From NCBI RefSeq assembly GCF_016811915.1, contig NZ_CP069127.1, positions 1,208,001-1,272,000 on the forward strand: a DNA stretch of 64,000 nt, read 5' to 3'. Shown one piece after another: positions 16,517-24,164 of the stretch. Made by a program: the position numbers and the translations under genes. Under the pieces are notes generated by a model that saw nothing but the letters and a program-made list of their open reading frames with translations, was not told the DNA's origin and searched no databases. The stretch is from Brevibacillus choshinensis (GTDB taxonomy: Bacteria > Bacillota > Bacilli > Brevibacillales > Brevibacillaceae). Numbering within the stretch: position 1 is the stretch's first letter; every line of letters begins with the position of its first letter.

Positions 16517-18136
16517 TTATTTGGACATTTCGGCGAGGTTGTAAATCCCCTCCAGCATCGGGTTGTAAACAAAGCCTTTTACGGACTTGCTGACAGGGAG
16601 CAAGAAATCTTTTTGGTACAGATAGAGGTATGGAGCTTCGTCGATCGTGATCAGTTGAGCTTCCTTGTACAGCTTTTCACGCTCGGCCTTGTCGTTGATG
16701 GAAGCGGCTTTGCGTACCAGCTCGTCCACCTTGCCGTTCTTGTAGAACGCGCGGTTTCCGGCGAGGCCGAAATTGACGGAATCGAACCAGTAGTTCATGA
16801 ACATGTACGGATCGCCGAAGTCAGGGCTCCATACACCCATGGCGAGGTCAAACTCCCCTTTGTCGATCATTTCGCGGGAAGTCGCATACGCAATCTTCTT
16901 CAGGTTCAGCTTCACGCCGATGTCAGAGAAAAAGGCTTGCAGAGCGAGTGCTTCTGTTTCCCACCAGGCTTTGTTGTCGGAGTACAAGAGATCGATCGTC
17001 AGGTTGGCAGCGCCTGCTTCAGCCAGCAGTGCTTTCGCTTTTTCCACATCGCGCTTGTATTGAGGAGCGGATTCGTCGTAGCCCCACAGGCCTTTTGGAA
17101 TCGGACCGCGCATTTGGGTAGCGTAGCCTTCTTGGACGGATTCGGTCAGGGCATCGTAATCGATTGCGTAGCTAAGCGCTTGGCGTACTTTTGGATTTTG
17201 CAGAGCCGGATTGCCTTTGGAGGAGTTTACGTAGATGTAGTCGACAAAGAGGCTCGGCTTTTGCAGGACATCGACGTTCGGCAGATCTTTGAGTGCTTTG
17301 AGCTGCTCGTTTGGAATCCCTTCGGCGATGTCGATCTCGCCTTGTTCGAGCTGCAAGCGTTGTGCAGTAGCATCTGGGATGATTTTAAAGAAGATGTTTT
17401 GGAGTGCAGGCTTCACAGATGAGTTCGGGTTGAGAGTCAGCTTGAGGTATTCGCCTTTTCTCCATTCGGTGAGCTGATAGGGACCGCTGCCCATGGTGTT
17501 GTTTGCGAGGAAGTTTTGGCCGAGATCACCATTTTGTTCTTTTTCCATGACCTTCGGATTGACGATGCCGCCATAGTTCGCTGCCAGGGTGGAAAGGAAC
17601 GGCGGGAAGTTCTTCGAGAGAACGAATGTGACGCTGGTCGGGGAGTCTACTTTTACTTCTTTGATCACACTGTAGACGTCAGCAGGACCTTTTTTGATTT
17701 TGAGAGTACGGTCAAAGGTGAATTTCACTGCTTCGGCGGTAACGGGAGTGCCGTCCGAGAATTTGTTGCCTTCCGCGAGAGTGAAGGTCCAGGTAAGACC
17801 GTCTTCGCTCACTTTCCATTCTTTTGCCAGACCCGGCTTCACTTCGGTCGTCTCACCGTCGTACTCGACCAGACGCTGGTAGGTAGGATAGGTGATTTTC
17901 CATGCGCTGTTGTCAAAGGTGACGGCTGGATCGAGTGTGCCTTGATCGGAAGTGATCCCTACGAACAGCGTGTCAGCCGGAGTAGTTGACGCAGGCTTCG
18001 CTGCCTCGGCAGGTTTGCTTTCCGCTGGCTTGGCCTCACCCTGGGACTGGTTCGCTGGCGCGCTGCTGCACGCGGAAACCATCAGGGAGAGGACGAGCAG
18101 GGAAGAAGTGAAGAGAGATGACCATCGACGCTTCAA
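16517..18136 (-). CDS. ddpA: Dipeptide-binding lipoprotein, DdpA/DppA-like
   Basis: A 539-residue extracytoplasmic solute-binding protein of family 5. The signal sequence ends in the lipobox LMVSAC, so Cys23 should be lipidated and anchor the protein to the outer face of the membrane. A Ser/Ala/Pro/Lys-rich linker follows (about residues 24-52), then the SBP_bac_5 domain, with the family signature near EWKVSEDGLTWTFTL. The start is TTG 18136, with GGGGG nine bases upstream; no ATG fits. It is preceded by the dipeptidase gene, so its ligand may be D-Ala-D-Ala or related murein peptides. Confidence 0.9.
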   Translation of the reverse strand: MKRRWSSLFTSSLLVLSLMVSACSSAPANQSQGEAKPAESKPAEAAKPASTTPADTLFVGITSDQGTLDPAVTFDNSAWKITYPTYQRLVEYDGETTEVKPGLAKEWKVSEDGLTWTFTLAEGNKFSDGTPVTAEAVKFTFDRTLKIKKGPADVYSVIKEVKVDSPTSVTFVLSKNFPPFLSTLAANYGGIVNPKVMEKEQNGDLGQNFLANNTMGSGPYQLTEWRKGEYLKLTLNPNSSVKPALQNIFFKIIPDATAQRLQLEQGEIDIAEGIPNEQLKALKDLPNVDVLQKPSLFVDYIYVNSSKGNPALQNPKVRQALSYAIDYDALTESVQEGYATQMRGPIPKGLWGYDESAPQYKRDVEKAKALLAEAGAANLTIDLLYSDNKAWWETEALALQAFFSDIGVKLNLKKIAYATSREMIDKGEFDLAMGVWSPDFGDPYMFMNYWFDSVNFGLAGNRAFYKNGKVDELVRKAASINDKAEREKLYKEAQLITIDEAPYLYLYQKDFLLPVSKSVKGFVYNPMLEGIYNLAEMSK

Positions 18137-18159
18137 TGAATTCGACCCCCAAAGACTAT

Positions 18160-18187
18160 AATATATTTAATTAATTTTTAATATATT
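18160..18187. promoter_or_regulatory. AT-rich palindrome between dipeptidase and binding-protein genes
   Basis: Two copies of the self-complementary octamer AATATATT (18160-18167 and 18180-18187) flank TAATTAATTTTT. The element lies in the 64-base gap before the binding-protein gene. It could be an operator for the XRE regulator or an internal promoter region; no clear -35/-10 pair was found. Confidence 0.35.
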
Positions 18188-18200
18188 GCAAATATTGACC

Positions 18201-18911
18201 TTATTCAACAATTTTTTCGTTCATTTCCAAAATCCCGCCGTAGATCGGCTGGCTGTTAGTCTGACGGGCCCAGGAGCGAGTACCGTACTCGTAGTGCCAC
18301 CATTCATGGGAGTAGTTCGTGAATCCGGCGCTGATCATGACGTGGTAAAGAAGACGGCGGTTGCTCTGAATCTCCAAATCTTTTTCAGTAGGCTCCGCGA
18401 GCTCCTCGAAGTGGCGGGTCATCGCCAACTCGGTAAAATCGTCAAAATCCGTCCCCATGTCCAGCCAGCCGCCTGGTCCGGCGATAGTCAGGTCGACCGC
18501 TCCACCAGAGAGGTGGGGAGAAGGGATTTGAATATCGGTCGTAGGCTTTGCGACGAATTTGCTGAGCTCCCGGGTAATCGCTTCTTCATCCGTCCAGCCT
18601 TGTGAGAGCAGGTCTTGGCGGAATCCTTCGTACAAGGATGCTTGTACTTCATAGGAACGCCAGCCATCGAACACGACCAGCTGCAAGCCGTCTGGAAGCC
18701 GTTCGGCGGCAAGTGCCAGTCTGTCCGCCGCTCCCTTGCGCAAATAGGCTTCGGTCTGGGTGCCCGCATAGCCGAGATGGTAGTAAGCGGGATAGACTGT
18801 GATTCTGGGAGACAAGGTAGAGAGAGGGACCATCGCTTCGCCGCATTCGATCACAGGAGGCGTGAAAGCTGTCCGGTCATCGTGTATGGCTGGAATGCGA
18901 GGATAGTTCAT
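18201..18911 (-). CDS. ddpX: D-Ala-D-Ala dipeptidase, VanX/DdpX family
   Basis: A 236-residue zinc dipeptidase of the M15D family, which splits D-Ala-D-Ala. Zinc ligands by pattern are H133 and D140 (SPHLSGGAVD) and H206 (EWWHYE), with E203 as general base and R85 (DGWRSY) as the transition-state arginine. The seven-residue H-D spacing and the E-x-x-H spacing equal those of VanX. There is no signal peptide, so it acts in the cytosol. It is the first gene of an operon with a dipeptide importer, the ddpXABCDF order. No vanHA or vanRS genes are near, so a catabolic role is favoured over glycopeptide resistance. A strong AAGGAGGTG precedes the ATG. Confidence 0.9.
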   Translation of the reverse strand: MNYPRIPAIHDDRTAFTPPVIECGEAMVPLSTLSPRITVYPAYYHLGYAGTQTEAYLRKGAADRLALAAERLPDGLQLVVFDGWRSYEVQASLYEGFRQDLLSQGWTDEEAITRELSKFVAKPTTDIQIPSPHLSGGAVDLTIAGPGGWLDMGTDFDDFTELAMTRHFEELAEPTEKDLEIQSNRRLLYHVMISAGFTNYSHEWWHYEYGTRSWARQTNSQPIYGGILEMNEKIVE

Positions 18912-19044
18912 TTTCGTTCACCTCCTTGGGCAGGTTTGATTGTTTGAAAGAATTGGGCGACTTTAGGAAATATCGTAGCGGAAAAAGGGTTTTTAGTAAA
19001 CTGTAATTATATTTAATTTTCTGCAATTATGAGTCGGAGTACAT

Positions 19045-19087
19045 GAAAAAAGTGCCTCTTCAAGCCGTGGACAGCTTGCGGGGCACT
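19045..19087 (-). terminator. Intrinsic terminator of the secreted-protein gene
   Basis: On the minus strand, AGTGCCCC pairs with GAGGCACT around an inner CAAGC/GCTTG hairpin, followed by TTTTTTC. It lies 28 bases after the stop of the secreted protein and upstream of the ddp-like promoter region. Confidence 0.8.
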
Positions 19088-19115
19088 CGCTTTTTTGCAT
19101 TTTCATCGTTTTTTT

Positions 19116-20156
19116 CTAACGAACGTAGATTTTGGTTTTTGCTTTGCCTACTCGTATTTGGCCGCTCGAGTCTTGCTTGACGCTGACTTCGAGGGTGTAC
19201 GTTCCCTTTTTCGCGGGCTTGAAGCGGTAGATGTATTTGTATCCGCGAAGGTCGTCATCGTAGGTACCGATGAACTGGACTACGCTCGGATTGTTCCACG
19301 ACATGTAGTGCTCGGAGGAACCCGAATCCTTGTTCAAGGGATAAGTGACAGTCAGATAGATTTCTTCCCCTGCTTTCATATAAGCCGTGTTAGGGGAGAG
19401 GGAGACGGCGATGGTGGGGTTTTCTTTGACTTCGAATTTGTAGAATCCTATACCCTCCCATACTTCTTTTGTCTTTTCATCCTGCATCTTATTGAAAAAG
19501 AAAGGCATATACGTTCCCGGTATTTTCGGCGTAAAGTAGCCGGTCGTTACATAAAAGTTTCCTCTGCGTACGGTGCGGACTTGCTCGACTTTTTGCGTGT
19601 CATCCACTGAGTTCATGGAGTAAAAGTGAAAATTCCCTTCTTTTGTTATTTCCCCTTTGTAGGGCGTAGTCACGGTAAATTTGATTTTTTGTCCGACGAT
19701 CAGATTCTTAGACGGGGAGATCACGAAACCAGAATCCACACTTGGAATGACTCCAGGCATGTTGTCTTTGACGCGGATGGTCACGGATGCGTGGCCGACC
19801 CATGCTTGCCCTTCTCCATGCATGGAAATGGAATAGTCAAAAGTCTTTTCCCCGATGTATTCCGCTTGGAAAGTCACTCTCGAAACATAATGACCGTCTA
19901 CGATCTTAGTCTCAGCAGACTCTTTGACATTTGTGAAAAAGGCCTCGTAATAGTCTCCTTTCTTTTCTGTGACAGCTTCGATGGTGATTTCATCATCGAG
20001 TTTGGGCTCACCTTCCTCGGATAACACCGTCAGCTTCACCGGCACTTCTATTTTTTCCGCTGCTTGTGCCGGCACGTACGCAAACAGCAAGGCCACCATG
20101 AGCAATCCCATCCAGACAGCCCGAATACGAGACAGATTCTTACATGATTCCGCCAA
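19116..20156 (-). CDS. Secreted protein with Ig-like domains, unknown function
   Basis: A protein of about 346 residues with a signal peptide (charged start, hydrophobic WMGLLMVALLFAYV, cleavage after AQA near residue 32). The mature part is all-beta in character, with two or three Ig-like modules: a first (about 35-125) with TFDYSISMHGEGQAW, a second (140-235) and a third C-terminal one (about 245-346) with YRFKPAKKGTYTLEVSV, like Ig or filamin-type folds. I do not recognise a specific family. The frame opens at GTG 20165, but that codon overlaps the ribosome site AAGGAG; TTG 20156 is eight bases away and was chosen. Divergent from the B12 riboswitch. Confidence 0.7.
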   Translation of the reverse strand: MAESCKNLSRIRAVWMGLLMVALLFAYVPAQAAEKIEVPVKLTVLSEEGEPKLDDEITIEAVTEKKGDYYEAFFTNVKESAETKIVDGHYVSRVTFQAEYIGEKTFDYSISMHGEGQAWVGHASVTIRVKDNMPGVIPSVDSGFVISPSKNLIVGQKIKFTVTTPYKGEITKEGNFHFYSMNSVDDTQKVEQVRTVRRGNFYVTTGYFTPKIPGTYMPFFFNKMQDEKTKEVWEGIGFYKFEVKENPTIAVSLSPNTAYMKAGEEIYLTVTYPLNKDSGSSEHYMSWNNPSVVQFIGTYDDDLRGYKYIYRFKPAKKGTYTLEVSVKQDSSGQIRVGKAKTKIYVR

Positions 20157-20209
20157 CTTTCTCACTCCTTATTTGGAAGATATATCCTAACCATTTTCCC
20201 AGCTTTTGC

Positions 20210-20237
20210 TTGAATCCCCACAGGCATTTGCTATTAT
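20210..20237 (+). promoter_or_regulatory. Candidate sigma-A promoter of the cobalamin island
   Basis: TTGAAT (20210-20215) and TATTAT (20232-20237) are separated by 16 bases. Transcription would begin about 40-45 bases before the first pairing segment of the riboswitch. Confidence 0.5.
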
Positions 20238-20286
20238 TAAAGCAAGTGCTTGTCATAGAAGACAGCGTCAATTGAATACGTTAGTA

Positions 20287-20480
20287 CAAACAGGTCCTTG
20301 TTTCTGCGAAATCCTTTTGCAGGAGCAAGGTTAAAAGGGAAGTTTGGTGAAATGCCAACGCGGTCCCGCCACTGTAAGAGAGGAGCCCATCTTCACGGCG
20401 TCAGCCATCCACTGCCCAATAGGGAGCGGGAAGGAGAAGAGGGGTGATGATCCTCGAGCCAGGAGACCTGCCTGTTTTTG
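20287..20480 (+). promoter_or_regulatory. Cobalamin (adenosylcobalamin-type) riboswitch aptamer
   Basis: The conserved B12 riboswitch core is readable: AAAAGGGAAGTTTGGTGAAA, then GCCAACGCGGTCCCGCCACT, then GAGCCAGGAGACCTGCC, the classical B12 box. The closing stem P1 can be drawn between AAACAGG (20288-20294) and CCTGTTT (20471-20477). It senses a B12 coenzyme in the nascent leader and lies on the same strand just upstream of the 20-gene B12 operon. It is followed by a small hairpin and then a strong terminator, so ligand binding should switch the operon off by premature termination. Confidence 0.96.
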
Positions 20481-20542
20481 TGTGTGCACTGATTTCCTTC
20501 GGGTCAAAGGAAGAGGTGAGGATCGTTGCTTGATTGCCATCC

Positions 20543-20590
20543 GCGCTTTGTTTTCCTTTCATGTTTGAGGGAGAACGAAGCGTTTTTTAT
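20543..20590 (+). terminator. Riboswitch expression-platform terminator
   Basis: CGCTTTGTTTTCCTT pairs with AGGGAGAACGAAGCG over 15 positions (three G-U pairs), followed by six T. It ends about 25 bases before the first gene and is the attenuator of the riboswitch. Confidence 0.88.
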
Positions 20591-20615
20591 TTATTGATTT
20601 GCGGGAGGATTCACA

Positions 20616-21164
20616 ATGAATAAACAAGACGCCAAACGAGGATTGCTGCTGGTCTATACAGGAGACGGCAAGGGAAAAACAACGGCTGCACTCGGGCTCG
20701 CTGTACGGGCTACGGGTCGGGGCAAAAAAGTGCTGATGGTGCAGTTCATCAAGTCGCCGGAACGTACCTACGGGGAAAAGCTCGTCTTTGACAAAATCGG
20801 GATTGAGATCGTGCAAAAGGGGATTGGCTTTACCTGGACCAAGACGCCGGAAGAGCATCGCGCTGCCTTGAAGGAAGCGTGGGACTATGCGAAGGAACAG
20901 CTGCTCAGCGGCGGCTACGATGTCGTCATTTTCGATGAGCTGAACAACGCGCTGGCCATCGACCGTTTTCCTATTGATGACGTGCTGCCCCTTGCGGATG
21001 TGCTGGAGACGATCCAAAGCAGGCCGAAGCATATTCACCTCGTGATTACGGGCCGAAGCGCCAAGCAGGAAATCATGGACATGGCTGATCTGGTGACAGA
21101 GATGAAGCCGATCAAGCACTACTACGATGAAGGAATCCCCGCTGTGTTGGGAGTGGAATTCTGA
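20616..21164 (+). CDS. cobO: Cob(I)yrinic acid a,c-diamide adenosyltransferase
   Basis: A 182-residue ATP:corrinoid adenosyltransferase of the CobA/CobO/BtuR family. It attaches the 5'-deoxyadenosyl group of ATP to the reduced cobalt of corrinoids in the cytosol. The unusual P-loop GDGKGKTTAALG lies near residues 13-24, and the motif VIFDELNNAL is present, as expected. The length equals the family norm. It is the first gene after the riboswitch, and its stop shares one base with the start of cobD. CobA-type enzymes are unrelated to PduO and EutT types. Confidence 0.95.
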   Translation: MNKQDAKRGLLLVYTGDGKGKTTAALGLAVRATGRGKKVLMVQFIKSPERTYGEKLVFDKIGIEIVQKGIGFTWTKTPEEHRAALKEAWDYAKEQLLSGGYDVVIFDELNNALAIDRFPIDDVLPLADVLETIQSRPKHIHLVITGRSAKQEIMDMADLVTEMKPIKHYYDEGIPAVLGVEF

Positions 21165-22267
21165 TGGGCGTGCTGGAAACCTTCGGGCATGGCGGTGACC
21201 TGCTGACAGCGGCTGAGCGGTTTGGCGTGGCCCCAGGCGAGTTCCTCGATTACAGCGCCAACATCAATCCGCTCGGGATGCCGGAGAGTGTCAGACAGAT
21301 GCTGGTCGATTCGATCGGAGAAGTGACGAGATATCCGGACCCTGGGCACCGTGAGTTTCGTCAGGCTCTGGCTGATCGCCTCGGTTTGCCACAGTCATGG
21401 CTGCTGTCTGCAAATGGAGCGGCAGAAGCGATGGCAATCGCGATTCTCGGTCTCGCGCCGCAGACGGTCGGAGTGGTCTATCCGTGTTTTTCCGAATACG
21501 CGCAGCTCGCCACCCAGTTCGGCGCACGAGTCGTCGGCTGCTACGGCGTGGAAGAGAATGGATACAAGCCGGATATGGGAGATCTGCATCGATTGTTTGA
21601 AGAAGCCGATCTGATCTTCGTAGGCTCACCGAACAATCCGACAGGCGTCTTGTACCAGCAGGATGAGCTCTTGAAAATGGCGGACTGGGCTGAGCAGACG
21701 AAGACGTGGCTGGTCGTAGACGAAGCCTTTCTCGACTTTGTGGAGGAGGAGCGGCAGTTTACATTGGCGGATCGGTTAGAAAGCTTTCCGCACGTCATCC
21801 TCATGCGATCGATGACCAAGATGTACGCGATACCCGGACTGCGCCTCGGCTACGCGATCGCACATCCCGAGGTGATCGGCCGCATGCGCGAAAAGCAGGT
21901 GAGCTGGAGCGTCAATGCATTGGCGCTGCGGGCAGGGGTGCTTTGCCTTGCAGAGCAGTCATACGAGGAAAAGACGCGCGAGTTGATCGCTTTCGAACGT
22001 GACTACCTCACCCGGTTTATCCGAGATGAGCTCGGCTGGAAGGTCTGGGCGGGGGAAGCGAACTTTTTGCTGATGCGTTCGCCGGCCTCTAAGACCGCCG
22101 AGCAATTGCAAGCGCTCCTCGGCAAAAAAGGAATCCTGATCCGAAGCTGTGCCATGTATCCGGGCTTGACTGCGCATGATGTGCGGATCGCCGTCCGCGG
22201 TCCAAAGGAAAATGAACGGCTGGTGAAAGCCCTGCGCGATGTCTGGTGCGACGGGAGGTGGGCGTAA
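21164..22267 (+). CDS. cobD: L-threonine-O-3-phosphate decarboxylase
   Basis: A 367-residue PLP enzyme of the aminotransferase class I/II fold. It makes (R)-1-amino-2-propanol phosphate, the linker of the nucleotide loop, for CbiB. Seen are GHGGDL at the start, ANGAAEA (phosphate-binding turn), SPNNPTGV, VDEAFLDF and the PLP-lysine segment SMTKMYAIPGLRLGY. These match CobD more than the closely related HisC, with which it could be confused. Its start overlaps the cobO stop by one base. The substrate Thr-phosphate would need a threonine kinase (PduX), which is not in this window. Confidence 0.9.
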   Translation: MGVLETFGHGGDLLTAAERFGVAPGEFLDYSANINPLGMPESVRQMLVDSIGEVTRYPDPGHREFRQALADRLGLPQSWLLSANGAAEAMAIAILGLAPQTVGVVYPCFSEYAQLATQFGARVVGCYGVEENGYKPDMGDLHRLFEEADLIFVGSPNNPTGVLYQQDELLKMADWAEQTKTWLVVDEAFLDFVEEERQFTLADRLESFPHVILMRSMTKMYAIPGLRLGYAIAHPEVIGRMREKQVSWSVNALALRAGVLCLAEQSYEEKTRELIAFERDYLTRFIRDELGWKVWAGEANFLLMRSPASKTAEQLQALLGKKGILIRSCAMYPGLTAHDVRIAVRGPKENERLVKALRDVWCDGRWA

Positions 22268-22813
22268 GTGAGTCTGATCCTGGTGACAGGAGGCGTACGC
22301 TCCGGAAAAAGCCGCTTTGCGGAGGAACTGGCCGAGAAGACGAGCGGTTCCGTGATCTACGTAGCGACAGGGGAAGCATGGGACGAAGAGATGACGGCGA
22401 GGATCGAGAAGCATCAGGCCCGCCGACCCGCTCATTGGGGATGTGTCGAGGCTTTTGGTCAGCTCGCCGACGTGCGTGCCGCCAGTGCCGGTTATGAGGT
22501 GGTGCTGGTCGATTGCCTCTCCACGTGGGTGAGCAACCGGTTGATGAGCGTGCCGGAGCCAGAATGGAGAAGCGAATCGATTACACAGGAAATCGTGCGG
22601 GATGCGAAAGAATGGTTGGCGGGCGTGGCCGAAGCTGGACAAAGCCAAACCGTCATTGCCGTCACCAGCGAGGTCGGATTGGGCGGAGTCGCGATGAGCA
22701 GGCTGGGGCGCTGGTTTGCCGATGTGCTGGGGGATGTCAATCAGCTGACAGCTCGGCAGGCTGATACGGTCTATGCCATTATGGCCGGAATTCCCTGGAG
22801 GATCAAGGGATGA
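22268..22813 (+). CDS. cobU: Adenosylcobinamide kinase / adenosylcobinamide-phosphate guanylyltransferase
   Basis: A 181-residue bifunctional enzyme that phosphorylates adenosylcobinamide and then forms adenosylcobinamide-GDP. The P-loop is TGGVRSGKSRFAE at residues 6-18. The guanylylation histidine lies in the RIEKHQARRP motif, which follows VATGEAWDEEM as in CobU/CobP. The C-terminal half has SEVGLGGVAMSRLGRWFADVLG in shortened family form, the pattern for nucleotide binding. The start is GTG 22268 directly after cobD; its stop overlaps cobS (ATGA). It acts in the late nucleotide-loop assembly together with CobS, CobT and CobC. Confidence 0.95.
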   Translation: MSLILVTGGVRSGKSRFAEELAEKTSGSVIYVATGEAWDEEMTARIEKHQARRPAHWGCVEAFGQLADVRAASAGYEVVLVDCLSTWVSNRLMSVPEPEWRSESITQEIVRDAKEWLAGVAEAGQSQTVIAVTSEVGLGGVAMSRLGRWFADVLGDVNQLTARQADTVYAIMAGIPWRIKG

Positions 22814-23547
22814 GCGCGCTGTGGCATGCGATATCGTTTTTTACGAGAATCCCGGTGCCGTGGCTAAAGCCTTCGGAGACGGCATGGAAAAAGAGCGTCA
22901 ACTGGTATCCGGCAGTGGGCATTGTCATCGGGCTGTTGCTATGTGCCATTAACCAAGCAGCCCTTTACTTGTTCAGCCCTCTGCTGGCTGCCGTGTTGAC
23001 GCTCGGGATATGGGTGTACATCACAGGTGGCCTTCATCTGGACGGTTGGATGGATCTGGCAGACGGTCTGGGCAGCAGTCGTCCCCGCGAGCAGGTCTTG
23101 GCGATCATGAAGGACAGCCGAGTCGGAGCAATGGGGGTACTGGCGGCCATCCTGCTACTGCTGCTCAAAGCGGCTTCCCTGGCTGAGCTGGCTCGCTTGG
23201 AGTGGGCACTGCTGCTCCTCGTGCCGTTCGCAGCGAGGACGCATGTACTCCTCGCGATCCGCTTTTGGCCGTACATATCCGCTGAGAAAGGCATCGGGAG
23301 GGGCATCAGTGAAGGACTGTCCTCCCTGTCGATCTGGCTCGGTTACGCCGTCTTGCTTGCTGCGGGCTGGCTGCTCGGCGGGTGGGCAGCGGTGGCTGCG
23401 ATCGCGGTGTCGCTGCTGTTTGCTCTGTGGTTTTCACGCGAGGTGGCAGGCAAGCTCGGCGGTCTTAACGGAGACTGCTATGGAGCGGTGATCGAGAGCA
23501 GCGAGGCGGTCATGCTGCTCGTCCTCGCTGGGAGCTGGTGGGCATGA
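22810..23547 (+). CDS. cobS: Adenosylcobinamide-GDP ribazoletransferase (cobalamin synthase)
   Basis: A 245-residue integral membrane enzyme that joins adenosylcobinamide-GDP and alpha-ribazole(-phosphate). The catalytic motif ITGGLHLDGWMDLADGLG, followed by KDSRVGAMG, lies at about residues 75-105 and is diagnostic of CobS. Six or so hydrophobic helices follow. The N-terminal FFTRIPVP is also typical. It starts at an ATG overlapping the cobU stop. Known CobS proteins sit in the cytoplasmic membrane, often with CbiB. Confidence 0.95.
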   Translation: MSALWHAISFFTRIPVPWLKPSETAWKKSVNWYPAVGIVIGLLLCAINQAALYLFSPLLAAVLTLGIWVYITGGLHLDGWMDLADGLGSSRPREQVLAIMKDSRVGAMGVLAAILLLLLKAASLAELARLEWALLLLVPFAARTHVLLAIRFWPYISAEKGIGRGISEGLSSLSIWLGYAVLLAAGWLLGGWAAVAAIAVSLLFALWFSREVAGKLGGLNGDCYGAVIESSEAVMLLVLAGSWWA

Positions 23548-24164
23548 GATGGCTTTGGATACGCCATGGCGAGACGGATATGAATCGGCAAAAGCGGTAT
23601 TTGGGACATAGCGATGTTGCTTTGAATGAGACGGGCCTGCGTGAGGCCGGCGAGCTGGCAAAACGGTTGGCACGCGTGGGAGAGACTCCTGTTACGCTCT
23701 ATTCCAGTGATTTGCGGCGTTGCGTGCAGACGGCAGAGCCCCTAGCGGCTGGCTGGAAAGTCCCGCTGGTGACCGTACCCGCACTGCGCGAGCTGTCCTT
23801 TGGGGATTGGGAGCTCTTTACATACGAACAGTTGATGGAAAAGGATAACGAACGAGCCACGCGCTGGTACGCCGATCCGTTCACGTACGCACCGCCAAAC
23901 GGAGAAAGTCTGCGTGAGCTAGGCGGGCGCGTGGATCAATGGCTGCGCGGATTGCTGAAGGGGATGGATTCGGGTGAGCCGGCCGGCACGGCAGTTATCG
24001 TTACACACGGCGGCGTCATCCGCTGGTTCCAGGCGGAGTGGCTTATGCAGGATCCCAGCCGCTACTGGCAGACAGAAGGCTTGAAGAACGGAGAGGTCCT
24101 TGTCGTGGAATGGGACGGACAACGCTTTCGAAAGCAATCTCTGACGAACGAGAGAGGATCATGA
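23544..24164 (+). CDS. cobC: Alpha-ribazole phosphatase-like histidine phosphatase
   Basis: A 206-residue phosphatase of the histidine phosphatase superfamily. The catalytic motif is IRHGETDMN near the N-terminus (RHG), with a second arginine in SSDLRRCVQTA, the acidic residue in ELSFGDWELFTYE, and the second histidine in VTHGGVIRW. In B12 clusters this enzyme removes phosphate from alpha-ribazole-5'-phosphate or from cobalamin phosphate. The family is broad, so the assignment rests on the neighbours. The ATG at 23544 overlaps the cobS stop; an upstream in-frame GTG would overlap more. Confidence 0.88.
   Translation: MRWLWIRHGETDMNRQKRYLGHSDVALNETGLREAGELAKRLARVGETPVTLYSSDLRRCVQTAEPLAAGWKVPLVTVPALRELSFGDWELFTYEQLMEKDNERATRWYADPFTYAPPNGESLRELGGRVDQWLRGLLKGMDSGEPAGTAVIVTHGGVIRWFQAEWLMQDPSRYWQTEGLKNGEVLVVEWDGQRFRKQSLTNERGS

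Noticed and set aside
18201..18911. vanX as part of a vancomycin-resistance cluster
   Set aside because: No vanH, D-Ala-D-Lac ligase or vanRS genes are present. The transporter operon context fits dipeptide use instead.
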